Source: Hippophae tibetana
Lineage: Eukaryota > Streptophyta > Magnoliopsida > Rosales > Elaeagnaceae
Length of the DNA: 64,000 nucleotides
NCBI GenBank assembly: GCA_037013495.1
Contig: CM072801.1
Span: forward strand, 15,429,501 to 15,493,500
Direction of reading: 5' to 3'
Shown here: positions 1 through 13,676 of the stretch, piece by piece
How the letters are laid out: each line of letters starts with the position of its first letter
Numbering within the stretch: the stretch's first letter is position 1
Notes under the pieces: model-generated
What the model saw: the letters and a program-made list of their open reading frames with translations, nothing else
Told to the model about the DNA's origin: nothing
The model's database searches: none
Position numbers and translations under genes: made by a program

Positions 1-1513
1 TTTTTCACTATAAATCGGATCAATCCTAATATTGACTACCATCTAGGAAATACCAATGTGGTTGTAGATACAGTTAGTAGAAAAGTAACAAGTTCTGTAG
101 CTCATTTAATGACAAGTTATTTTACTTTACGTATTGAGTTGAAGAATTCAGATGTACAATAATCAGTTGATAACTTGGAAGCTCTACTTAATAGTTTTTG
201 GATAAGACCCAATTTAATTGATCTAATTCATGAAGCTTAATCTCAAGATCCTATGCTAGTCCTATTGAAAAATGAGCTACAAAATGGGTCATGAGTGGAC
301 TTGACCATTCAAGATGGTAGTGCTTTATTTCTTAACAACAGATTGTGTGTTCCTGATGATAAGTATTTGAAGAGGGAAATTCTAGAATGACTCATAGTTC
401 TACTTATGTCATGTATCCAAGCAGTACTAAAATGTATATAAAATTAAAGGATTATTATTAATTAAAAGGCATGAAGCAAGAAATAACAAAATTTGTATCC
501 AAGTGTTTAGATATCCAACAAGTTAAGGTAGAGCACCAGAGACCCTCTGAACTATTACAACTACTACTTATCCTTGAATATAAATAAGAACACATAATGA
601 TGGATTTCTTAATGAAACTTCCTCGTATTCAAAAGAGACATGATGACATTTGGGTTGTTGTTAATAGATTGACTAAATCATCCCACTATATACCAATGAA
701 ATCAACATTCTCAGTAGATAGATTAGCTTAATTGTATGTAGAGGACATTTTTAGATTATATGGTGTTCTAGTCTCTATTGTGTCAAATAGAGATCCACAC
801 TTTATATCCTTGTCTTGGCCAATTCTACAAAATGCCAAGGGAACAAAGTTTAAATTTAGTATTGAAATTTAAAGGCAATTGGAATGATTTTCTATCACTG
901 ATGGACTTTGCTTACAATAATAGCTACCATTCAGGTATTGAGATGACTCCTTACAAAGCATTATATGGTAGGAAATGAAAAATACCCATATGTTTGGATG
1001 AAGAGAGTGAAGAATGACTTGTACATCCCAAATATGTTGATATGATGTGTGATCAGGTTTAAATAATCAGGAAAAGATTGAAAATTTCTCAAGATAAAAA
1101 AAAAGAGTTATGTAGATCCCAAAAGAAAAGATGTTAAATTTAAAGTTAGAAATTGAGTGTTTTTGAAATTATCTTCATGAAAAAGTGTTGTTCAATTTAG
1201 GGAAATAGGCAAGTTGAAATTACTATCTGAACTTTCCTAAATCTATGATGTATTTCATGTTTGTATGCGTCAAAAGTATGTATCTGATCATTCCCATGTT
1301 TTGAAATCACAACCTATTAAATTAAGAGAAGATATAACCTTTAAAGAGAAAACAATACGAATTCTTTACAGAATTCATAGAATGGATCAGGTTCTTCAAA
1401 ACTAGACAATCCATTTGGTGAAAGTTCTTTGAAGAAACCATGCAATAGAGAAATCTACTTGGGAATCTGAAGATCTAATATGCACAAAGTATCTAAAACT
1501 TTTTCAATTAGGT
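1..1513 (+). mobile_element. Ty3/gypsy chromovirus (Tekay/Del-like) pol fossil, 3' part
   Basis: This is the end of a Ty3/gypsy polyprotein, entering from outside the window. The order seen is the RNase H/linker motif resembling NVVADALSRK near 55-90, the integrase zinc-binding region near 380-530, the integrase core (a stretch like DFLMKLPRIQKRHDDIWVVV near 600-660, then RLTKSSHYIPMKSTFS), the YKALYGRK motif near 950-975, and the C-terminal region near 1130-1500 that reads like VFHVCMRQKYVSDHSHVL and TIHLVKVLWRNHAIE. The last stretches are characteristic of Tekay/Del chromoviruses. The element is broken, with many disruptions. Its final codons and the beginning of its 3' end continue at 3267 beyond an inserted solo LTR. 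Family assignment rests on recognised motifs; exact lineage is an inference. Confidence 0.88.
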
Positions 1514-3266
1514 TGATGAGACAAGAACAACATCGTGTTAACAATAACGATCTTATAGATAATTTGGTTTCATATTTGTAAAACTCTCGCAAGTGCATGA
1601 ATCATTTTATAGAAAATGACAAGTATACTCCCAAGGTCGATCTAAGGAAGGAATATATATGATTTTTAATTTATTATTCAAACTCTTAAAAATGAAATTA
1701 AATCCTAAACAACCTGTCACAATATTTTGATTTGTGTTTTCTAATCTAATAATATAAAAACAAATAAACATAGATATGAATTTAATAAATAATAATGAAA
1801 AATGTTATCATTCATAATATTGGAGTATTCTTGGATATAATACTTAAGTTAATTATACTTGCTCATATTATTTAGGTTATTAAAGATATAAATTGATATT
1901 TGTTGATTTTTTTTCTTTTTGGTATGAAAGTGTACTTAGACGGGGCCCAAATTATTTTAAAAAATATTAATTAACTAATATCCTTAGGCGAGATAATTAA
2001 TTAAGTATCAAATTTTAGATTTATTTCTAAAAAAATAGCAAACTATCTAATCACAACTTTAGGCGGAGTCAACTAATTAGACATTATTCAAGATATATAA
2101 ATTAAACCTAAGAATTTAATTATCCAAGTAGTAACTTTTAAGTTTTAAAACCATTACTGAAAATATATTGTCAATACATTTTCAAATAATGGTTCTTATA
2201 AAAACTTTGAGTTTCACTCTAACTACCTGACGATTGTACCAACAAATAAAAGAGCACTACTTTAAATCAAACCGGATAATTAAACCTTAAAATATAAGTT
2301 TGAAATTTAAATTTGTAATGAAAAATAATATATTTCTATGTAACATCGTTAATATACAATCTTAAAAAAAACAAAATCAATTTATTTTATAAATATGTTT
2401 TATCTATTTAAAATTTTGCAAGAATAACAAAATTATTATTATATCATATTTACAAACAGTCAATCATGTTAAATTTAATCACAGACAAATTAAATATAAC
2501 ATATAAGAATAAAACATAAAAATAAACGTAAAGAATTCATTTTAAAATTATACCTCAAAAGAATCCTTACAGAACTTTGATGCTTTTGGAAAACCTCCAA
2601 ACGGATTTGCATTTCCTTCTATTGAATAAAAAACTAAAAATATACAAAATCATAACTAGTTCTTCTCAAAAAGAGAAGAACTTTAAAATTAAAAATAAAA
2701 AAGAAAGGTTTCTAGAGAGAGAAATCTAGAGAGAGAAGAGTTGAGAAAATTTTGTGTCTCCTTTTTACAATGGAAGATAAGGTCCTTTTATAGGTGATAA
2801 AAAATCTCAAAAATTGGTCTTAGTCGCGTTTGGAAAAAAAGTGGTACTTTTGAGGGGTGTTGGTGCGCAAAGGATTTATGCTAGGTCGTGCGCAGGGGAC
2901 GTTCAGGATTTGCAATAGGACGACGCTGGTGCGCACGAAGCACGCGAGACTCGACATAGGTGTGCTCGTGATTGAGAAATTTTGTCCATTTTTCCATTTG
3001 TTTTCACTTTCTTCATTTTTTCTCACTTATTTGTATAATAAACGAATACTACACTTTAAATATTGTGATGTATTGCTTACAGTGTTTTTCTTCGAGTTTT
3101 TAAATTATTTTTGGAAGCAAAAATACGTGAAAAATAATAAAAATACCGGTGATTCCAAAAATATAAATTTATATAAAATATGATAAAATCATAAAAATAT
3201 AAATCTATTGAATTAATTAAAGTTCATTAAATCATGATAATTTTAGTTCTTTTTAAGCACTCATCA
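1514..3266 (-). mobile_element. solo LTR, Athila/Tat-like family, copy 1
   Basis: This block reads TGATGAG at its left edge and CTCATCA at its right edge, and is flanked by a perfect 5-bp direct repeat TAGGT (1509-1513 and 3267-3271). Reverse-complemented, it aligns along its whole length with the block at 27370-29232. No internal retroelement sequence accompanies it, so it is a solo LTR, the usual product of recombination between two LTRs. A TATA-like TATAAAAGG lies at 2784-2792 on the minus strand, followed by a purine/pyrimidine-rich leader, so it once carried a promoter. It sits inside the pol end of the chromovirus fossil. Family: the end sequence resembles the LTR of the Athila-like element at 3786, which supports an Athila/Tat assignment. 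Confidence 0.88.
2784..2792 (-). promoter_or_regulatory. TATA box of solo LTR copy 1
   Basis: TATAAAAGG on the minus strand, at the position equivalent to the CTATAAATA of the sister LTR at 27942. It is followed by about 100 bases rich in CT/TCTCT tracts, like a plant LTR leader. Activity is unknown. Confidence 0.5.
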
Positions 3267-3785
3267 TAGGTTTATAAATTTCATAGGTGAAATGTTTTAG
3301 GAGGTGTAGAGTTGTGAGACCTTATTTTTCATTTGTAAAAGTTAATTAAATTAATTAATTTTTTATATAATTATTTTTTAATTAAACATTTTCTTATAAT
3401 TATAATTAAATATTGATATTTTTGCATTAAGGCTTTGAGATTAAAAGTTTTCCATCTAAAATTAATAACACTGATATGATTTGTATAGCATAAAATTAAT
3501 TTGATAATTTGTTTGGCTTTAATATAAATAATATTTTTTGGTAAAAAAATTGAAGTAACCATTGCCACACGTGGGTGGCAATCAATATTAAGGGGATTAA
3601 GGCCATTCGACGAGAATGAAAAAAAAAGGTTGCCACCTTTATTTTTTTATAACATTTTCTCACAAATTTTCACTTATTCGTCCCCATTTGTAGCATCTGA
3701 GATATCAAATTGAAGCTATATTCATTTTATTTATAATTTTAAAAATATTTGGCTTAAAAAATTCTTAAAATCCCATATTACAATA
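3267..3785 (+). mobile_element. continuation of the chromovirus: pol tail, polypurine tract and start of 3' LTR
   Basis: After the solo LTR's second TAGGT the chromovirus resumes. A short stretch consistent with the last polyprotein residues is followed by a purine-rich tract (AGGAGGTGTAGAG near 3300-3312) and then TGTGAGACC from 3313, which looks like the start of a Tekay-type LTR. The sequence runs to 3785, where the Athila-like element begins. The remainder of this LTR may lie after 9811 but I could not recognise it. The LTR start is an inference from the tract plus the TGT motif; no second copy is in the window to confirm it. Confidence 0.5.
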
Positions 3786-4313
3786 TGATGAGTGCATAAA
3801 AAACATTAATATTTTGTGATTTATTGTAATTAAATGTGAATAGATAGATTTAATTATATATATTTATATTATTATTTAATTAAATCTATATTATCAAAAT
3901 CACGGATATTTTTATTATATTTTTGATGTTTTTAACTTAAAATGTATAAATTGATCAACACATAAAAAATAACGCTAAAGAACTCAATTCATACCCTCTA
4001 AGCTTAAAAGAATAAAACATGTAAACAATACATAAAGAAAACATCCAGTATGCTAACGGTGCAAGGCAAGAATTCAATTTAAACATATTGTACCACGACG
4101 AAGATATTATGTGCCACAACGCACACTGTTCAATAGAAACTCATTAGACAAGCATGGTTAACTAACTAACTATTATGAAAAATTATTCACTCGTTATTAA
4201 TTATATATCTAGCTTGATTTATTTGAGTTGAACATATATTTATAATTGATTCGTAAACTTGTGATTTTTTTTTATAAATTTATAAAATTTAACTATCAAG
4301 TTTTTGTGCATCA
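3786..4313 (+). repeat. left LTR of the Athila-like element
   Basis: The LTR begins TGATGAGTGC and ends TGTGCATCA just before the primer-site-like motif. It shares long stretches with about 9240-9810, such as GAATTCAATTTAAACATATT and CAAGCATGGTTAACTA. The start motif is also shared with the solo LTRs at 1514 and 27370, which indicates one wider family. Confidence 0.75.
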
Positions 4314-7300
4314 TTGTCGGGGAGCACTAGCATTTTGAATTTTTATTCTCAAAATTTTTAAATTTTTTTCATAAATATTCATAACTTTTCTTTTCATATT
4401 TTTTATGAATATTTGTAAGTTTTTAAATTAAAAATAAGAAATAGAAAAACAAAAAACAAAACAAAACAAAACAAAAATCTAAAAACAATTAAAAATTCAA
4501 AAAATATTTTATTTTTAATTTTTAATTTACCTTTATTTTCTTTTAATTAACTTATTTTTATTAATTACATTATTTACTAACATAATTTCTTTTTTAAATA
4601 TTTATGTGTATATATTTTTATTTCTTATTCATTTTCTTTTCTTTGTTTATTTACTAACTTTATTTACTTTTATTATTTTTATTTTATTTTATTTTTATTT
4701 CCTTTTGTAAGTTATTTTTATTTAGTATTTTTCAACTAACTTTTATTGCTAATGTATTTTATTTTATTAACTTTTTTGTAATTTTTTATTTATTTTTTAT
4801 TGTTAATATTATAATTATTTTCTTCTATCTATATATTGTATTTTTATTAGCTATTTATTTTTTTAAATTTTTATTTTGATAGGTGATTTTATTTGTTATT
4901 TTCGTAGTTTCTGCGAGGTAGAAATTCCCTTGAGAATCTAGTTGAGTTTTCATAGATAACATAAACAAATAAAAGAATTGTGAAAAAATTAGAAACTAAA
5001 CAAGTAGAAATGAGGGATAATAATATGTCTAAGAAAATAGCAATAACGGAGTATGCAAGGTCAATCATTGGTACTACTTCAATACAACTGGGTGAGACAA
5101 CACAAAATTATGAATTGAAACAAATTAATTATACTAACCTATTTCTATGGATTACCTAATGAAAACTCTTTGTCTTTCATTAGAGACTTTTACTCTATAG
5201 TTCAAACTTTTACTCTCATTGTACTTAATGAGGATTAGTTTAGAATAAAATATTTCCCTTAAACTCTTAAAGATAAGACCAAGGCTTGGCTAATGTCTTT
5301 CCATCTAGATTCCTTAATGACCTAGAATGAGGTCTATAATAAATTTATGGAAAAAAATTATTCCCATCAAAAGACTTCTGACTCGAGAGAAACAATTGCC
5401 AATTTCACTCAAATGGAAAGTGAATCATTCCATGGGGCTTGGGATAGGTTCAAACCTTTTCTCACTTAATGCCCTTACCATAGTTATCCACTACAATTGC
5501 AGAACCATTTTTTCTATGATGGGTTGACATAATAGTGTCAACTCATAGTTGATAACACTGCAGGCGGTGCTACGGGGGAGAAAACTATCTTAAAGACTTA
5601 CAATCTCTTTGAAATGCTTGATACTAATTCCCAACAAAAGATCTCAAGAGTGAGTCGAGCTAGATTTTTTGAAATAGACTATGGTATTAAAGTATCTATG
5701 TAAATTGCACAGCATACCAAGAAAATTGTGTTTCTCGCATCACAAGGCACTCCAAACATAGAATAATATGGAATGGTAGTAACTTGGGATATGGTGCTAA
5801 TACATGCCCCTATCAAAGAGAAACTATTGTAGGATTTGAGTTAGTGAATACAATGGAAAGGTGCCAACCTAGACCTAGGTATGACCCTAGGGCAAAAAGT
5901 TATAACCCAAAGTAGAGAAATCATCCAAATTTCTCCTAGAGAATAAACGATCCTACCTTTGCCCATAGTTCTAACCAACAAGTCCAGAAATACCACCCCT
6001 AACAAGTGCAATGAAATCCTCCCAACAACCAACCCTAAAGGATAATTTGAATTATTTCATTCAAGTAACCAAGGAAAACCTATCCAAAAATAATCCAAGG
6101 TTGGACTTGTTGGAAGCATCTGTGAAAAGGGTGGAGATATAAAGAAACTATTTGAACACTTACAGAAGCAAGCAAAAGAATAGTTGCAAGGTCAAAATGA
6201 TAAGTGAAGTCAATGATGTGGAGATATTGAGTTTATTAAAAATGGAAGCCTCCCAAGCAATGTCTTGTTGAGACGATAAACTAAGTCTTAGATGTGAAGT
6301 AACCCATTAATCTTTTTGTTTTGTTTTTATTTATTTATTATTTTATTATGATTATTTAGTACTTAGTATTATATTAGTTATAGTATTAATTTATTAAAAA
6401 CAAAAATAGGATCTAAACCATGGCATGGCCTTTTTCTGGCCAAAACATGGGGCGTACAAGATGAAATTAGAAAGTGAGGAAAGTCTTATCGCACTGTGGC
6501 ATAAAATTTTATGCACGACATACTTGTAAATGAATGTTTTGTCTAGCAAAAATAATGTTTGTATCATGGCATGAAATAACCTATGTAGCTGTTTGCATTC
6601 AATTTTTTCACTAAAATCATTAGTTGTATGTGTTCCACACCATTTTTATCTCATTTTCTCTTCTTCTTTTTCACCAAAACTTAATTTTTTTTCTCCACTT
6701 AAACACTCAAAATTCCCAAAAAATCATACATTCTCTTACAATCCTTCCTATTTTTTTATACACTTCTCATTCCTAAGTGATTTCTAGCCATTTCTTGAAT
6801 TTTTTTTATCAAATCTTCCACAAGTTCTTCAAGAGTTCATCTTTTAAAAAGGGGTATTCATAAATCTTCATCTTCTTCAATTAGAGAGGTGATACAAATC
6901 ACAAGTAAATGACCAAAAAATTCTAGAATAATTCTTGTATTATTTTTTTTTTTTGTGAATTATATATGAGATTTTTTAATTAAAGAGTGTTAAACCCTAA
7001 ATTGGTCTAAATAAGGGTAAAGCAAAAATTTTGGACAAATTTCTATACTTGTGTTGCTTAAAGTTCTAGAATTTTTTTGAAAACCTTAATTTTTAAGAAC
7101 TTAATTAAATGGCTCACAAAAGAAACATAAATGATACTAGAAAGGAAAAATAAATCCACATAAAATGTAATAGAGCCAAATTTTCTAATACAAAGGCTAC
7201 ACATGGTTTGACAAAGCTGCTGAAATTAACAAACAATTTATAGTAGAAAGGGGAATGAAATTTCAATTTAAGACAAGATAGTCATTTTGAGAGAATTTTG

Positions 7301-9239
7301 GACATAATAGCGACACTTGGATGGAAACATTTTATTAAGAATTCAAAAGCTATTGTTGAGTTCATTGCTTAGGAGTTCTATGTAAATGTTCCCGACTCTG
7401 TTAATAATAGTGTCAAGGTTTAAGTTGGATACGTGTCGTTTGGGCCAAGGTGAGTACAAAATTATTTGGACAATGTGGACTATACAAAGGTAACATAAAC
7501 CTTAGTTGTGGATGGGTTGACTGGGAATGTTTCATTGGGAAACACAAAGGTTTTGAAGCCAAATATTTAACTAAGGTTTCCTACATTTGGTAATATTTTG
7601 TCTGTCTAAGACTCATGTCCACTTTACACTATAATTCTATAGACAAAGAATGGGCTATATTATTCTTTGCAATAGCTTCTACTAAGAATATGGATGTTGG
7701 AGTAATAATTAACCAACAGATAAGATTATCTACAAATAATCATTTTTTTGAGTTATTTCTTCCTCTAACTCGTTATAGCTTACAATCATCGTTTAAGTTA
7801 TTTCTTCCTCCAACTCATTATAACTTTGTGTATTAAAGTAGGGGTGAATTATTTAAAGGGTTAGATTTTATTACAATCGAGTGAATTATTGAAGAAAGGT
7901 AGCACCTTCTTCAAAAGCTTCCATGAAAAATGAAATTAATCAATTAAGAGAAAAGGTGACTTATATAAAGAATAATGTCCAAGAATATACTACTTAACAT
8001 GTTGAATATATAAGTGGAAAACATCGTATTCAGGGTGAATATGCATAATATCTATGTGATATAATGATAAACTCTTTCTTATCTCAAAGTTGATTCTAGT
8101 CAATTATGAGAACATAAGAATCCAAGATATGAGTTCGTTTTTAGACCACCCTAGCGCTCACATGATTATGACCAAGGATCAGACAATATGGAAGATTGAA
8201 GTCCAACTTTGTTCTAGATTATTTTGATTTATTTATTTTCATGTATTTCATTTTTATGAATTTCATTTTATGAACTTTTAATTTAGTTTTTTTTTTGTTA
8301 TTTTACATTTAATATATTTTATTTTATTTTATTTTTATTTTTGTTAATTTGAACTCATGTTTATTTTATAATTGTTTGTTAAAGAAGTGATTCATAAGAA
8401 GTATGCAACATTCTATCTGTGTGATAAAATTATGTTAAATGATGAATGTACTATGACTTACCACATCACTACTTAATCACGTTGAACTAAAATAAATAGG
8501 TAAACTTCCTTTCTTTTCTTATTTATCTTTGATTTATAGTTGATACAATGAAGACAATATAATTCTAGATTGGGTTGGAATAAATTCTTTTTTCAAATCC
8601 TACAACAATTGCACGAACCCTTCCAATGTGCCATAAATGGTCTACGAATAAGAAAAATCCTAGAACAACTACATAAAGTAGAAGATCCCAGATTCCAAAT
8701 GAATGAAAACATAACTGAATTAATCCTAGCTACTCTTTGGAATGGAGTGGAAGAAGGGAAGAGATTCTCAAATGAGGAAAATGATCTGATGACTTACACG
8801 TGAAACTATGCATTTTTTATTTTTTTTATTAAACATATGTTTTCAATTATTTAATTTACTTAGTTGTTTAGAGACATTTAGGTTCAACTTGATGATTGAT
8901 TTTTGGCACTATTTGATTGATTTCTTAAACATGGCATGAAATTATGTGAGAATTGGTTGTTTTATTCATGGTTTGTATTTCATGTTAAGATGTTGAGATT
9001 CAGATAAACCTAAAATTGATGTTTATAAATCAAATTATAGAGACTACTTTGTAAGATAATATTTTGAGCTTATACTATTTTATTTTGAATGATAATATTT
9101 TGTACTCATTTAAACTTTTTATTACTATTTCAAATTGTTACATGATCTCTATAGATTTTGCATTGAATGTAAAGAGTTTTAACATCTAATGAGAAATTAT
9201 ATACTTATTTACATTTCTTAAATTAAATTATTTGAGTAA

Positions 9240-9810
9240 AATTTAAAGTACATACATATTTCATTCATGTTTATTTTAGGTATTTTTAACATCAAATGTA
9301 TAAATTGATCAATATTTGAAGAACAACACCTTAAGATCTCAAAAGAATAAGGCATATAAGCTTACATAAAGAACCAACCAATTTGTAAGAGGTTCAAAGT
9401 AAGAATTCAATTTAAACATATTATGACATGGCAAGGATTATTGTGTGTTGTGTGCATACTATTTGGTAGAAATTCATTAGGCAAGCATGGTTAACTAGTT
9501 AATTATTTTCATAAATTCTTCATTAATTGTTAATTGTATATATGTCTTTATTTGTTTGAATCAAACCTATATTTATTTTTTATTGTTTTATCTTTACTTT
9601 AGAATTTTTAAAAGCTCAAATATTGTGAAAGGATATTTAAGTTTTATTTCCGTGTTTGTTTCTAAGATATTTGATAAGTTATTTAAAACCAAATAGTTCT
9701 TCTGTACATCAACTTTGGGAGTATATTTATCGTTTATATTATAAGTGATTTGTACACTTGCGAGTTTTTTATAAATTTATCATATTTGACTATCAAGTTT
9801 TTATACATCA
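9240..9810 (+). repeat. right LTR of the Athila-like element
   Basis: The segment matches the left LTR over ACATCAAATGTATAAATTGATCAA, the AAGAATTCAATTTAAACATA block and the final TATCAAGTTTTTATACATCA. It also contains GGGAGTATATTTATCG and ACACTTGCGAG, motifs seen near the 3' end of the solo LTR at 29130-29170. Its exact left edge is uncertain by some tens of bases. Confidence 0.7.
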
Positions 9811-12800
9811 TAATATCACCTTTTGATAATTTTAATTCATGAATGAGTATGAATTTAATATTTTCATCACTATATTATCATTATCCATGATTTATTTCTT
9901 TATATAATTATCTTAGAAAGAAAAAAAAACCTTCAAATTTTAAAATACTAATTTTTTTAATTTCTTAACAACTTTGAATAATATTTAAATAATTTCTTTT
10001 TTAACAATCTTTATATAAATTGATTATTTTTAGTGTATATTACTATTTAATTAATTTGGTAGTTTTGAATAAATAGAAATTATATTACTAATTTAAGGCT
10101 TACAAAGATTTAGAAGAAGATTATGGAACCTTATTTTAGAACTTGGTTCTTGGTGTAGGTTTTCTTATTTGGAAAGTTTAGTTGTTTTTAAAATTTAAAT
10201 TATCTAATTCTAAAATTGTAAAAATAATAGGAGATGATACTTTAGTGGAGCCTATTGATCCTTCTTGAGCAGTGGAGCTCATTTTGGTTTGTAAATTGAT
10301 ATATTTTACTGAAATTTTATAAGCATTTTTTTTATTTTTAACTTACACATGTTCATAATGTTTTTCATTCACTTAATTTTTCACAAGTTTAATACTTTTT
10401 TATTAAAAAAAATGAGTATTTTGTATTGAGAAAGTAGATAATTAACTCTTACGAAGTTCAGAAAATTTTAGTCAGATTTACCTTTTATATATATATATAT
10501 ATTTGATTATAGTATAGAAATTTATATTTAACTTTTAGTAACAATGTTCTAGAATATTATGTATATTATTATGTCTATTTAAAGATTTTACTCAATTTTC
10601 TATATGTATGTTGATTTTGATTAACAAATAGAACTTTATATACAATTTTTAATAACAATATTTTAGAATATTATTATATATTATTTGTAAACTATCAAAC
10701 AAGCATCACCCTTAGATTCAACAATAACATAAAAAAAAAATTAATTAATTAATAGGCCTAACCTTGGTGTGTATGACCAACACACGATATTAAAACTTAT
10801 CACGTTTGCGTGTGTAGTGCGTGTGCAATGAGCTCTACACATTCATAACTAGCTTTTCTCTAGGTGCAAGTTTGGTGAAGTTTTTGTTTTCATAAATTAT
10901 TACATATAAGTTACTTATTTCTATTTTACATGTAAAATATATATTCAGTTACATTTATTTCTTCAAAATTACTAATAAGTTTTGTGTATACTTTCATGTA
11001 ATAATTTGTATCTATTTTATAGTTTAATTATTAAATATTAAATAAATATGTTTTATAATTGTTATTTTTCTAAACTTATCCCTCACCGAGTATTTTTACT
11101 CGCCCTAATTTCTTTTAATTTTTATCTCTTAAGTATTAGTTTTTGATTGAATGCTTGAGTACTATCTTACAAGGAGATTTAAATCAGTTTATTAATTTTT
11201 TTTCTTGTATAATTTCTCATTCTTTTGGGATTATTAGGAGCTTATTTTAGTTTATTGCTAACCTAGTTATGTTATTAACTATTTTGTAACTCTTTAATGA
11301 GTGTAGACTGCATAATAGGCCAATGTCACTTATTAGTTAGTATTTCATTTTATCATTGGTTATATGAGTAGTGATTTTTGAATACTGTAATCAAACAGAT
11401 GTCATGTTCTATTTTTCCCGATTAGTTTAGAATTGAAAAAAAAACTATGCCAATTTTTTTATAGATTCTAAAATGTAAGATAACTTCCTTAAGTACTAGT
11501 GAATTCTAGGTTGGTCTTGACGGTAATTCTGTAATTGTTTTGTCAAGTTTTCTCCCCAAGTATGAGCATTTTTCTTTTTTCAATTTTGACAAATATGCAA
11601 GTTCAATTAGAATAGGGCTGATAGACGTGATGGTAGAAGTTCAAGTATTATTTTGGGCAATGATCTTAGATTTAATCTATGTACATAGATATTAGGTAAT
11701 AGCGTTCTTAACATGTCTTCATGTACAATCATGAGGGAAAAATCAAATGGAAGAAAAATTATACCACAATGCAAATAATCTAGGACATTTAGGATAGTTG
11801 TGAGTTTTTTTTAATAAAAAAAATTGCGTCAAATATGCTCAAAACATATATGTGACTGAGGTATTGTTAACTATTGTATACTACTATATTAGTAGAATAA
11901 TTTGATATCTTATATAAAAATAATTATTTAATAACTTTAAAATTAATATAAAAAATATGGAATTTGATATAACAGCTAAGTACTTCATTTTTTTTAATTC
12001 TTATATGAATATCCAAACAAAGAATTAAACTCACATTAAAACATTTTTGTTTACACAATATATTATTAATATAACCTCTTTCATCTTAAAGCGAATGTCA
12101 TATAAAAAGAATGATATATGAGTTTACGTAAAAGTGGGAAAAGTAAAATACAATAAATATAATTATATTTTATAATTACATATGAAAATAACGATAAAAA
12201 AGAAAATTATAAGTCAGATGATCATAAAAATTAGGCTTAACACAAATAATATAGCTAATAAACAATTGAAATTTAATTATTATGCCATCAATAAATTCAA
12301 ATTATTTTCACCCGATATTGGCTCCTAGATTCGATCGCATGAGATGCATGTGTTTCATTAGTATAGTAATCTGTATTTTTAGATAATTAGTTAGCGGAGA
12401 AAAAAGTATAAAATTAATACAAATATAAAATTTGAAATAGCATTGTCAGTTGATTTATAGTATAACAACTTATTTTTTTTTTTAATTCAAGTTTTATATA
12501 TATAATGTACATATATATTATTTGTAATTATTTAAAAGAAATATAAAAATGAAACAGTAATAAGTTTATAACAAAATAAAAACTAATCTACAATAAAATG
12601 AAATTATTTTACGTGTGAGGGTGAGAGAAGGAGCTAAAGTAAACACTTAAATTAAAAGTAGCAAAATAGTTAATAAACCTCCTTCTTTTAGAATTCTTTT
12701 AGAAATAGTTAATATATATTGACACCACAAAAGTTTAACTGATGAAGAATTAATCGTAATAAATCATCTTTGGATACTGATGAGCTAATAATTTAAATGA

Positions 12801-13676
12801 TATTTATTATTAATATAATTTTAAAGTCACAAATTCTACTAAAATTATGTATGCATGTAATGTTTACTATAGAAAAAAAAACCTTTTCTTTTGTTCAAGT
12901 TTAATCCGACAAATTATACTTGATCTTTCGGTATAGGATGATTGATTATGCATATAGGAGACTTTTATGCAAATGGAAGACTTAAAAGAAAGAAAAAGTC
13001 TTTATACAATTAGTTATTGATATATAATAAATGAGTATATAATTATAAGTTAAAAAATAATAATATTATTTAAACTTATAATTACATTTTAGTTATATGA
13101 TAAAAATGGAAATGCATGGTATAAATTTTTGAACTTTTTATGTAATAATAATTAACTCTATCTATATATACCAAAATATAATTATTAATAATAATTATAT
13201 ACTAATATTAATAAATTAATTTAATAATAATGGTACATTTATAATTAAATTAAAATGTCATCCCAAATTTATTGGATACACATTCACATCTATATGTTAA
13301 CTAGCTAAATGCACGTGCATATGAAGTGTATTTGTAGTATTAAAATTTTAATAATATTTTTATTTTAATTATATAAAAATTAAAATATAAAATTAAATTT
13401 GAAATATATTCACTTAATTTTAAAATAAGCATATTAGTCTCAATAAAATAAATGATCAATTAAAAAATAAAAAGTAAAAACACATTTGAGCTCACATATG
13501 AGCAAACTGTGTAAACAATAAAATAAAATAAAACTCATTACAAAAGGTTAATAAACATCAACGTTTTTGAAAATGTTGTTCATTTGAATCAAACTTTCAC
13601 AAGAGGCAAAATAAATAAATAAAAAGACAACAAGGAGTTCTATATGTGAAAATATTTTCATATTGAGCGTACTTAG
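9811..13676. other. AT-rich stretch without recognisable gene
   Basis: I see no credible open reading frame, RNA gene or element boundary here. There is a short TA run near 10486-10502 and a less AT-rich patch near 10770-10860 (GTGTGTATGACCAACACACG) that may be a remnant of an older repeat. Part of the chromovirus 3' LTR interrupted at 3785 could be the first few hundred bases, but I could not show it. Confidence 0.4.

Larger units (their letters stand above)
3786..9810 (+). mobile_element. Athila-like Ty3/gypsy element, broken, both LTRs present
   Basis: Two related LTRs bound this element. The left one starts TGATGAGTGC at 3786 and ends at about 4313; the right one lies in about 9240-9810 and ends in CATCA. 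Direct flanks are CAATA (3781-3785) and TAATA (9811-9815), a 4-of-5 match to a target duplication. Directly after the left LTR, near 4314-4328, is TTGTCGGGGAGCAC, close to the TTGCCGGGGA primer-site region of Athila/Tat elements. About 5020-6230 resembles an Athila gag (for example TWNEVYNKFMEKN, CPYHSYPLQL). About 7080-8250 resembles the Athila env-like 3' ORF (RFDKAAEINKQF, DKEWAILFFAIAS). The element is clearly broken, with many disruptions, and its LTRs differ considerably, so it is old. No intact coding region remains. Confidence 0.8.

Noticed and set aside
2857-3183. 108-residue open frame on the plus strand
   Set aside because: It lies antisense inside the solo LTR's promoter region and resembles no protein; open by chance.
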